From JASFTV01 sp050050615 (GTDB lineage: Bacteria > Desulfobacterota > DSM-4660 > Desulfatiglandales > HGW-15), in NCBI GenBank assembly GCA_050050615.1, contig JASFTV010000039.1:1-16534 (forward strand): a stretch of DNA of 16,534 nucleotides. Direction: 5' to 3'. The first letter of the stretch is position 1, and the number at the start of each line of letters is the position of its first letter. The notes beneath the pieces are model-generated. The model was not told the origin of the DNA. It saw only the letters and a list, made by a program, of their open reading frames with translations, and searched no databases. Below, in pieces: positions 6,536-12,344 of this stretch. Position numbers and translations under genes: made by a program.

Positions 6536-7270
6536 TTATAAGCTAAAATCATCACCGAGATAAACGGTGCGCGCGATCTTACTTTGCAGAATCTTCTGTG
6601 GGTCACCAAACTCAACGATTTTGCCTTGATTGATGATATAAGCAAAATCACAAACTTTCAATGTCTCTCTCACATTATGGTCTGAAATAATAATGCCGAT
6701 TCCTCTGTCTTTCAACTGCTTGATGATTTGATTGATGTCGTTTAGAGCAAGAGGGTCAATGCCCGCGAAGGGCTCGTCAAGTAACATAAATCTTGGCTCC
6801 GTCACCAGTGCCCGAGTGATTTCAAGCCTGCGTCTTTCCCCGCCAGAAAGAGAGGAAGCCTTCTGCTTGGCGAGGGCGCTTATGGCAAGTTCAGATAATA
6901 GACTTTCCAGGCGGTCACGAATTTCATGGGAAGGAACGTTGAGGCTTTCTAATATAGCCAAAAGATTCTCCTCAACGGTCAGCTTTCGAAAGACGGAGGG
7001 TTCCTGAGACAAATAGGTAATGCCTTTCCTTGCCCTCAAATACATAGGGTCATGTGTAATCTCCTGACCGTCAAGAAAAACATTTCCCTCGTCTGGCTTT
7101 GCCAGGCCCATGATCATATAGAAGGTCGTTGTTTTTCCCGCACCGTTCGGCCCGAGAAGGCCTACTATCTCCCTCCTGTTCAGGGTTATATCGACGTGAT
7201 CCACAACTCTTTTTCCATGATATGTCTTGGCTAAGCCTCTTGCCTCCAATGTCTCCTTGTTGTCGGTCAA
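6536..7270 (-). CDS. lptB: LPS export ABC transporter ATPase LptB
   Basis: LptB is the cytoplasmic ATPase of the LptB2FGC machine that extracts LPS from the inner membrane. All ABC motifs are intact: Walker A GPNGAGKTT (40-48), the Q-loop around YLSQEPSVFRKLTVEEN, signature LSGGERRRLE (141-150), Walker B FMLLDEP (161-167) and the switch His198 in ISDHNVRETL. The length of 244 residues is typical. Translation appears to start at TTG 7270. The nearest downstream ATG would remove Walker A, and AAAAAGG, which overlaps the end of lptA, lies about 8 nt upstream of the TTG. It follows lptA by 5 nt, indicating one operon. The permease genes lptF and lptG are not in the window. Confidence 0.97.
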   Translation of the reverse strand: MTDNKETLEARGLAKTYHGKRVVDHVDITLNRREIVGLLGPNGAGKTTTFYMIMGLAKPDEGNVFLDGQEITHDPMYLRARKGITYLSQEPSVFRKLTVEENLLAILESLNVPSHEIRDRLESLLSELAISALAKQKASSLSGGERRRLEITRALVTEPRFMLLDEPFAGIDPLALNDINQIIKQLKDRGIGIIISDHNVRETLKVCDFAYIINQGKIVEFGDPQKILQSKIARTVYLGDDFSL

Positions 7271-7275
7271 CTCAA

Positions 7276-7821
7276 TTACCTTTTTCCTTTTCTCGGGGAC
7301 AGGACCGCCCTTACCTTCTTGTTTTCAGAGCCTTCCACAACACTGCGGTTTTCTCTCAAAAAGAGGGTAATCATGCTCCCCTCCACAAAGTCGTCCCCCT
7401 GTTTGACCACCGGTTTTCCGGTAAGGACCACTTTTTCATCATCTTGGTAATAGGTAGCCTTTTCGGCTGTCGCCGAGCCGCCGTCTGGCCGGGTGATCTT
7501 AACCTGTCCTGTCGCTACAATCTTATCTATCTTCAGCCCGGGATTTTTCGATGCTTTTTCAGTTTGCTCTTCAATGTAGTAAAGTACCATTTTCTGGCAG
7601 TTTATGATGAGGTCATCTTGCCTGGCATCGACATCTCCGGTAAATGTCACGATTTTCCGTTGGTTATCAATCTCGAGTGAATTTGAGTTGATGACTATGG
7701 ATTGGTTTTGGGCATTTTTCGCCTCTTTCCCAAAGACTTCAGGCAGGACTCCAGAAGGCCAGAGGAGGCTCAAGAGGGGTATGAGACAACAGAAAAACGT
7801 TCTGTATCTTAAACATATCAT
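7276..7821 (-). CDS. lptA: Periplasmic LPS-bridge protein LptA
   Basis: LptA forms the periplasmic beta-jellyroll bridge along which LPS moves to the outer membrane. The 181-residue product begins with a hydrophobic export signal (about residues 7-27) and continues with the OstA/LptA-type repeats: SIVINSNSLEIDNQRKIVTFTGDVDARQDDLIINCQKM, then KIVATGQVKITRPDGGSATAEKATYY and KVVLTGKPVVKQGDDFVEGSMITLFL. These match the family pattern of creating a strand, then a T/G turn, then a metallo-independent core. Its ATG overlaps the lptC stop by 4 nt (ATGA), so translation is likely coupled to lptC. The basic tail SPRKGKR runs up to the lptB start. Assignment rests on motif pattern plus the lptC-lptA-lptB order. 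Confidence 0.93.
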   Translation of the reverse strand: MICLRYRTFFCCLIPLLSLLWPSGVLPEVFGKEAKNAQNQSIVINSNSLEIDNQRKIVTFTGDVDARQDDLIINCQKMVLYYIEEQTEKASKNPGLKIDKIVATGQVKITRPDGGSATAEKATYYQDDEKVVLTGKPVVKQGDDFVEGSMITLFLRENRSVVEGSENKKVRAVLSPRKGKR

Positions 7822-8390
7822 AGGATCAACGCGTCATTATCAATTGAAGTGGTGACATTGTGATGGATTATGAGGATCTCATTCTCTACGTTGAAATAGA
7901 GCCCACGGCCCTCCACAGAGAAAAAAGGTCCGATGATTTTCACAGGTTGGTCGGTTTCCAAGTCCCCCTGCTTCTGTTTGTATATAGCACGCTCTGTCAT
8001 GAACCTGTAACCATTATCCGTGCGGCCCCTTAAATTGCCACGAAGGGTGATTTCTCCTGTGTTCTTGTCATATTTTCCTTTCTTCCCTTCAAGTTCTACG
8101 GCCGGCCTGTCTTCTGGCTCCAGCCTCAGTCGAAAGTCTCTGAAGCGGATATATCGTTTGTCTTTCGTGAGCTTGACCTCTGTGGCGTCCAACACCCATT
8201 TTACCCTTTGGTCAGGATCGTTTTGGGTATAATGGATATCTTCGAGTTTGACGCCCTCGTCTGCGTCCGCCTCTGCCAGAGCGGGTTTTTGAATAGGCTC
8301 CTTTTGGGCCTGGATCAGGTAGAAACTGACCACTGCGAGCAGAACGAGTATTCCTGCTAAGGGCCAGTGTTTTTTGAGAAATTTCGTCAT
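7818..8390 (-). CDS. lptC: LPS export protein LptC, membrane-anchored
   Basis: LptC is a bitopic inner-membrane protein that hands LPS from LptB2FG to LptA. The 190-residue product has a short basic cytoplasmic end (MTKFLKKHW), one membrane segment at about 11-27, and a periplasmic beta-rich domain with the LptC/YrbK pattern: DIHYTQNDPDQRVKWVLDATEVKLTK, ELEGKKGKYDKNTGEITLRGNLRG, then a final FSVEGRGLYFNVENEILIIHHNV. No ribosome binding site precedes the ATG at 8390. A near-consensus extended -10 box ends only 9 nt upstream, which predicts an almost leaderless message. The gene is separated from kdsC by 122 nt. Its sequence is divergent, as is usual for LptC; the context makes the call firm. 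Confidence 0.92.
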   Translation of the reverse strand: MTKFLKKHWPLAGILVLLAVVSFYLIQAQKEPIQKPALAEADADEGVKLEDIHYTQNDPDQRVKWVLDATEVKLTKDKRYIRFRDFRLRLEPEDRPAVELEGKKGKYDKNTGEITLRGNLRGRTDNGYRFMTERAIYKQKQGDLETDQPVKIIGPFFSVEGRGLYFNVENEILIIHHNVTTSIDNDALIL

Positions 8391-8399
8391 TTTGCAATA

Positions 8400-8429
8400 A
8401 TTATACCAAATACCCGTTTTTTCTGTAAA
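8400..8429 (-). promoter_or_regulatory. Extended -10 sigma-70 promoter of lptC, predicted leaderless
   Basis: On the minus strand TTTACA (8424-8429) is followed after 18 nt by a perfect TATAAT (8400-8405) preceded by TGG, forming the extended -10 TGNTATAAT. Transcription should begin at about 8391-8393, leaving only 1-3 nt before the lptC ATG at 8390. It would drive lptC-lptA-lptB and possibly rpoN and beyond. Confidence 0.7.
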
Positions 8430-8512
8430 GCGTAATTTACCTATCAGCGGAGCGCATCTGAGGGACCAACCCCCAGGGCCCCCCGGGCGTCATTGTAATT
8501 CGGATAAGTTAT

Positions 8513-9052
8513 TTATGTTACAACACACCAGGGCCACTTTTTCTTGGCCTTTAAGATAAGCTCGCAGAGCTCTCGCACCGCACCTCGGCCTCCGCCATTT
8601 TTCGTAACGAAAGTGGCGGCGTGTCGGAGCTCCGGAGCGGCGTCTGCAACGGCCACAGAGATGCCGGACTGATGGAACAGAGGAAGATCAGGGAGATCAT
8701 CCCCCATGCAGCATATATTCGCTTTCTTGAGTTTCTTCCGCTCAATGATTTGAGCACAAACCCTTTCTTTATCAGCAACGCCCTGATAAATCTCTTGGAT
8801 ACCTAGATCCTTTGCCCGGCGATCAACAGCTTTAGAGGTGCGCCCGGATATGATCACCACCTCTACACCAGTTTCTATAAGCATTTTCAGGCCATATCCA
8901 TCTTTGATATTGAAGCTTTTGATCTCTTCTCCCATCTCATTCAGCAGCACACGGCCATCAGTCATCACGCCATCGACATCTAGGATCAGAAGCCTTATTT
9001 CAGCGGCCTTTTCTTCTATGATCTTTTTTTTCGACAGATCGCGTTGCTCCAT
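8513..9052 (-). CDS. kdsC: 3-deoxy-D-manno-octulosonate-8-phosphate phosphatase
   Basis: KdsC removes phosphate from KDO 8-phosphate, giving KDO for the LPS inner core. It is a small cap-less HAD phosphatase that acts as a tetramer. Visible motifs are DVDGVMTDG with nucleophile Asp25 and acid/base Asp27, motif II in VVIISGRTS, a Lys in the VADKERV region, and motif IV GDDLPDLPLF. GGGRGAVRE near the end is typical of KdsC. The ATG at 9052 gives 179 residues. A TTG at 9064 would add four residues, and neither has a convincing ribosome binding site. It follows kdsA by about 29 nt, its standard partner. The isomerase gene kdsD is not present in the window. Confidence 0.95.
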   Translation of the reverse strand: MEQRDLSKKKIIEEKAAEIRLLILDVDGVMTDGRVLLNEMGEEIKSFNIKDGYGLKMLIETGVEVVIISGRTSKAVDRRAKDLGIQEIYQGVADKERVCAQIIERKKLKKANICCMGDDLPDLPLFHQSGISVAVADAAPELRHAATFVTKNGGGRGAVRELCELILKAKKKWPWCVVT

Positions 9053-9081
9053 TTTTTGTTTCAACGGGTCGCAGCAGGATT

Positions 9082-9930
9082 TCAGGGAGAAGATGATTTA
9101 GCTGGGGTGCGCACAAGCCCGTGAATTTCTTTGAGCAAAGCTACGAGGGGCTTGACCTGTTCCAAGGGAACAGAGTTGGGTCCATCACACAGGGCAGAAT
9201 CCGGATTTGGGTGAACTTCCATAAAGATACCGTTGGCACCCGCAGCCACAGCAGCCCTGGAGAGATGTTCAATGAATTCCCTCTGGCCTCCTGAGCTCGT
9301 ACCCACGCCTCCTGGCAGCTGGACACTGTGGGTTGCGTCAAATACAACGGGGAAACCCAATTCCTTCATGATGGCGATAGAGCGGATATCGACAATCAGG
9401 TTATTGTAACCGAAGGAGGTCCCTCTCTCCGTGAGAAGAACCCTTCGGTTCCCCGTTGAGGTGACTTTACCGACAACGGCTCTCATATCCCAGGGGGAAA
9501 GGAACTGGCCTTTCTTCATATTTATGGGAAGGCCGGTCTGGGCTGCTGCGATCAAAAGGTCAGTCTGACGACATAAGAAGGCCGGGATCTGAATAATATC
9601 AAGGACCTTGGCTGTCTCCCCAACTTCACCGACTGAGTGAACATCTGATAAAACAGGTAATCCTATCCCGGCTCTGACCTTTTGAATGATTTCAAGACCC
9701 CTGTCGATTCCAGGGCCGCGATAGGAATCAAGGGATGTACGGTTCGCCTTGTCGTATGACGTTTTAAAGATGACCGGTATGTCCAATTCGTCGCCGATCT
9801 TCTTAAGAAAAGCGGCGACTTGCAAGGTCGTTTTTTCATCTTCGATCACACACGGACCCGCAATCAAGAAAAAAGGTCCCTCCTCTTTGAGGGTCAGGTT
9901 TGCTATTTGAAAAGGATCTTTCATTGCCAT
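9082..9930 (-). CDS. kdsA: KDO-8-phosphate synthase, probably metal-dependent type
   Basis: KdsA condenses phosphoenolpyruvate with arabinose 5-phosphate to KDO 8-phosphate, the first committed step of KDO synthesis. Family blocks are clear: FLIAGPCVIED, FKTSYDKANRTSLDSYRGPG, LSDVHSVGEV, IIQIPAFLCRQTDLL, NMKKGQFLSPWDM and EVHPNPDSALCDGPN. Cys27 in GPC replaces the Asn of the E. coli metal-free enzyme, and the other expected ligands (His in FDATHSVQ, Glu in MEVHPNPD, Asp in CDGPN) are present, so the metal-dependent class is inferred. I use the ATG at 9930 (282 residues, family-like start MAMKDPFQI). An ATG at 9924 is equally possible, and a GTG at 10002 would add 24 unusual residues. Confidence 0.95.
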   Translation of the reverse strand: MAMKDPFQIANLTLKEEGPFFLIAGPCVIEDEKTTLQVAAFLKKIGDELDIPVIFKTSYDKANRTSLDSYRGPGIDRGLEIIQKVRAGIGLPVLSDVHSVGEVGETAKVLDIIQIPAFLCRQTDLLIAAAQTGLPINMKKGQFLSPWDMRAVVGKVTSTGNRRVLLTERGTSFGYNNLIVDIRSIAIMKELGFPVVFDATHSVQLPGGVGTSSGGQREFIEHLSRAAVAAGANGIFMEVHPNPDSALCDGPNSVPLEQVKPLVALLKEIHGLVRTPAKSSSP

Positions 9931-10274
9931 CGGGATGCTCAGTGCTTCGATTCGCAAATACTGTAACGTATTTTCAGGAATAAGATATGGATAATTGCTC
10001 ACTCCATTCGGCCCGAGCTCATGGTCGAGGGCAGCCCTTAATCTTGAGTGAATAAATACGTCATGGAATTTGTGAATCGAGGGACCAAGGCGTTCTGTGA
10101 CTCCTCAGCTGTTACCACCTCATTCAGTATCTAATAGGAAGTTTGAGGAGAAGTCAAGAAAACTAGAAATTGGGTATCAGTTCAAGTTTGTGAAAAGTTC
10201 ACAAGTTTTGGTCAGGGGGATCTTTTTTCAAAAAGCTGAAGTGTTACAAAATAGGAAGGATCTTAAACTTTTGC
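9931..10274. other. Divergent intergenic region between kdsA and the DUF39 gene
   Basis: No credible gene is visible here; a 62-codon plus-strand frame at 10097-10285 has no family resemblance. The stretch must hold the kdsA promoter, but I see no near-consensus -35/-10 pair for it. The most ordered element is a perfect palindrome at 10188-10204, listed separately. Confidence 0.6.
10188..10204. promoter_or_regulatory. Perfect palindrome, candidate operator (Rex-like half-sites)
   Basis: TTGTGAA-AAG-TTCACAA is a perfect 7-bp inverted repeat with a 3-nt centre. The half-sites equal those of Rex redox repressors (TTGTGAA-N4-TTCACAA), but the spacer is one base shorter. It also resembles CRP/FNR-family sites with N5 spacing. 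It is about 110 nt upstream of the predicted DUF39 transcription start. Confidence 0.4.
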
Positions 10275-10303
10275 TTGTCATGTGATTGTAAAATCTCTAT
10301 GAT
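10275..10303 (+). promoter_or_regulatory. Sigma-70 promoter of the DUF39 gene
   Basis: TTGTCA (10275-10280), 17-nt spacer, TATGAT (10298-10303); each box differs from consensus at one position. Transcription should begin near 10310, which leaves a leader of about 30 nt to the GTG at 10342. That makes the GTG at 10318 an unlikely start. Confidence 0.7.
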
Positions 10304-10341
10304 CCTGTTCTACGATTGTGTTTCAGGAGGGATATGAAAAG

Positions 10342-11520
10342 GTGCCGAAAAGAAAAACCTCTAAAACCATCCAAGAAATCAATCAGAGAATCAAAGAGGG
10401 TAAGGTGGTCGTTGTCACCGCCAATGAGATGACGGAGATTGTCAAGCAAAAAGGCCCCAGAAAGGCGGCCATGGAGATCGATGTGGTGACCACGGGCACT
10501 TTTTCCCCCATGTGTTCTTCGGGAGCCTTCATCAATTTTGGCCATACCAAGCCGACGATCAAGGCATCGAAGGTCTGGTTGAATGACGTGCCTGCATACG
10601 CAGGACTGGCTGCGGTCGATATATATTTGGGTGCCACTGAACCTGCTGAAGACGATCCTCTCAACCGTGTACACCCGGGTCAATTCAAATACGGCGGTGG
10701 GCATGTCATCCATGATCTTGTCGCCGGAAAGAAGGTGACCCTGCGGGCTGTTGCTTACGGCACGGACTGTTACCCTAACCGCAAGGTAAGCAAGAGGGTG
10801 AGTCTCTCGGCTCTCCCTTATGCGATGTTATTAAATCCGAGAAATGGCTATCAGAACTACAACTGTGCTATTAATTTATCCACCAGGACTATATATACCT
10901 ATATGGGAGTGCTCAAACCAAGGGCGGGTAATGCGAACTACTCCACTTCCGGACAGTTGAGTCCTCTTTTTAACGATCCTTACTATCTCACTTTGGGTAT
11001 GGGGACGCGAATCTTCCTTGGTGGCGCAAGAGGCTATATCATCGGCCCGGGAACCCAGCACAAGCCCGGGGTGAAGAGGGGGAAGAATGGTGTTCCTCTT
11101 TCCCCTGCCGGTACCCTCATGGTTACGGGAGACTTGAAGGAGATGGATCCGAGATGGGTGGTGGGCGTCAGCATGGTCGGTTACGGCTGTTCCCTGGCTG
11201 TTGGCCTAGGGGTACCTATACCCATATTGAATGAAGAGATGGCCCGCTATACCGGCGTTTCCGATGACGAGCTTTTTACCCAGATTATAGATTACGGAAA
11301 TGATTATCCCAAAGGGGAGGCCCAGAGCCTCAGGCAGGTCAGCTATGCGGAACTGAAAAGTGGAACGATAAGATTCAATGACCAGAAAGTTCCTGCGGTG
11401 CCTGTCTCTTCATACCCGAGGGCGCTGGAGATCGCGGCGATACTCAAAGAGTGGATTGAGAAAGGTGAGTTTTTTCTGACCGAGCCGCAGGTCACGCTTC
11501 CATCGGTAGACAGAAATTAG
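10342..11520 (+). CDS. COG1900/DUF39 (HcyBio) protein, putative homocysteine biosynthesis
   Basis: The 392-residue product matches the DUF39 family (PF01837) along its length: KTIQEINQRIKEGKVVVVTANEM at the start, DVVTTGTFSPMCSSGAFINFGH, then GQFKYGGGHVIHDLVAGKKVTLRAVAYGTDCYPNRK, and the long glycine-rich middle (LGMGTRIFLGGARGYIIGPGTQH). In Methanosarcina a member of this family makes homocysteine from aspartate semialdehyde and a sulfide source, and two conserved cysteines are thought to matter; Cys58 and Cys143 are the likely equivalents here. The GTG at 10342 is chosen because AGGAGGG (10325-10331) lies 10 nt upstream; the frame is open from a GTG at 10318. The ferredoxin/NIL-domain partner often found beside it is absent. 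Function is by family only. Confidence 0.9.
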   Translation: MPKRKTSKTIQEINQRIKEGKVVVVTANEMTEIVKQKGPRKAAMEIDVVTTGTFSPMCSSGAFINFGHTKPTIKASKVWLNDVPAYAGLAAVDIYLGATEPAEDDPLNRVHPGQFKYGGGHVIHDLVAGKKVTLRAVAYGTDCYPNRKVSKRVSLSALPYAMLLNPRNGYQNYNCAINLSTRTIYTYMGVLKPRAGNANYSTSGQLSPLFNDPYYLTLGMGTRIFLGGARGYIIGPGTQHKPGVKRGKNGVPLSPAGTLMVTGDLKEMDPRWVVGVSMVGYGCSLAVGLGVPIPILNEEMARYTGVSDDELFTQIIDYGNDYPKGEAQSLRQVSYAELKSGTIRFNDQKVPAVPVSSYPRALEIAAILKEWIEKGEFFLTEPQVTLPSVDRN

Positions 11521-11635
11521 CCGACCCGTTTTTGCTAGCGACCATTTTGGTGATGATGGAGAATCTCTAGGGTTTGACTTGGCAGATTGAAAACCAAGGG
11601 CTAAACACAGAGGTCTCTCCAGTCTCTGAAAGCAT

Positions 11636-11693
11636 AGCCGCGAGGTGACCGTTCCTTATGGGGATGTGATCCTATCGGGGCTTTTTTGTTTTT
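11636..11693 (+). terminator. Probable terminator after the DUF39 gene
   Basis: AGCCGCG (11636-11642) can pair with CGGGGCT (11676-11682) with one mismatch and is followed directly by T6-G-T5. The intervening 33 nt allow a short AGG/CCT extension. The T-run is excellent but the stem is imperfect. It lies 116 nt beyond the DUF39 stop. Confidence 0.5.
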
Positions 11694-11749
11694 GGACCTC
11701 AATGATACGCAATGGCAGGATGGGCCAAAGCGAATTCAGGCAAAAAGGC

Positions 11750-11778
11750 TTGACACCGGCGCGACCCCTATTTATATT
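11750..11778 (+). promoter_or_regulatory. Strong sigma-70 promoter of feoAB
   Basis: A perfect TTGACA (11750-11755), a 17-nt spacer and TATATT (11773-11778) form a near-consensus promoter. The start point would be near 11785, about 310 nt ahead of the feoA ATG. No other good promoter is visible between it and feoA. Confidence 0.75.
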
Positions 11779-11795
11779 GGTATTCAATTGCAATA
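11775..11795. promoter_or_regulatory. Candidate Fur box overlapping the feoAB -10 element
   Basis: Half-sites TATTGGTATT and AATTGCAATA flank a central C and match as an inverted repeat at 8 of 10 positions. The 21-bp AT-rich palindrome covers the -10 box and the predicted start point, where an iron-bound repressor would block transcription. The Fur assignment is inference from the downstream feoAB genes, not from a close match to the E. coli consensus. Confidence 0.45.
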
Positions 11796-12094
11796 AGCGC
11801 CTCTGATCAATAGCGGAACAAATATGCTTGTAAAGGCAATAGCTTCTATGGTTTTTTGGCTGTGACATTGTTTCCACTCTGTAGCGTGAAATGGTCTCCC
11901 TTCGTATGGGGGATGAGGATGCCATTTGGGTGATCTCTGTCCTGAAACCTGGAAAAGCTGTCAACATCTTGGCACGGGTAGGGAAGATTAAAGCTGCGGT
12001 TCCAGAATGCCAATCTTACAAGGAAGCCTTTCTATAACGATGATAGAAAGGCTTTGGCTTCCGTGGGCCGTTGGGTCGAGGAGTCATTTTACTT
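11785..12094 (+). other. Long structured 5' leader of feoAB
   Basis: About 310 nt lie between the predicted start point and feoA. The leader contains a nested hairpin (AAATGG/CCATTT at 11889-11894 and 11922-11927 enclosing TCTCCC/GGGGGA), a 48-codon open frame from ATG 11891 to TAA 12035-12037 without a ribosome binding site, and a strong hairpin at 12024-12054. I do not recognise a known riboswitch consensus. The frame's product (starting MVSLRMGDEDAIW) matches nothing I know. An antisense frame at 11656-11967 looks like noise. Confidence 0.45.
12024..12054 (+). other. Perfect 12-bp hairpin in the feoAB leader
   Basis: AAGCCTTTCTAT and ATAGAAAGGCTT pair perfectly around the 7-nt loop AACGATG. 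No T-run follows on either strand, so it is not a classical terminator. GGAAGCC (12022-12028) can alternatively pair with GGCTTCC (12056-12062), excluding the first fold. It ends 23 nt before the feoA ribosome binding site. Confidence 0.75.
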
Positions 12095-12340
12095 ATGAAG
12101 AAAATCATCAAGATGAGACAGATGTCCGACAATCAGCGGGGGATCATCAGAAGGGTTTCTGCGACCGGAGATATGGGCAGGAGAATAAGAGAGATGGGGC
12201 TGGTTCCTGATGCGACAATTCAAATTCAGGGGCGAGCACCTCTCAAAGACCCGGTGGCCATAAAAGTGAAGGACTTCACCCTGACGTTAAGGAACAGTGA
12301 AGCTGACTATATCATGGTAGAGGTGGAGGACAGGGAATAG
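12095..12340 (+). CDS. feoA: FeoA, ferrous iron transport accessory protein
   Basis: FeoA is a small SH3-like cytoplasmic protein needed for FeoB activity. The 81-residue product shows the family run GIIRRVSATGDMGRRIREMGLVPDATIQIQGRAPLKDPVAIKVKDFTLTLRNSEADYIMVEV, with the conserved GDMGRRIREMGLVPG-like segment (around 25-39) and the APLKDPV turn (48-54). I choose the ATG at 12095 because AGGAG lies 11 nt upstream; the frame is also open from TTG at 12071. It ends 4 nt before feoB, so the two are co-translated. Expression is probably iron-repressed through the overlapping operator at the upstream promoter. A feoC gene is not visible. Confidence 0.95.
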   Translation: MKKIIKMRQMSDNQRGIIRRVSATGDMGRRIREMGLVPDATIQIQGRAPLKDPVAIKVKDFTLTLRNSEADYIMVEVEDRE

Positions 12341-12344
12341 CGAT

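Noticed and set aside
8461..8490. C-rich stretch between kdsC and lptC as a terminator
   Set aside because: Only weak CCC/GGG self-pairing with mismatches and no following T-run on the minus strand.
10097..10285. 62-codon open frame upstream of the DUF39 gene
   Set aside because: It spans the palindrome and runs into the DUF39 promoter; Lys/Phe/Gln-rich, no family match.
11636..11693. Riboswitch upstream of feoAB at the T-rich hairpin
   Set aside because: It lies upstream of the feoAB promoter and matches no riboswitch consensus I know; a terminator of the DUF39 transcript explains it better.
11656..11967. 103-codon minus-strand open frame between the DUF39 gene and feoA
   Set aside because: No family resemblance, composition not protein-like, and it runs antisense through a promoter, a likely terminator and leader hairpins.
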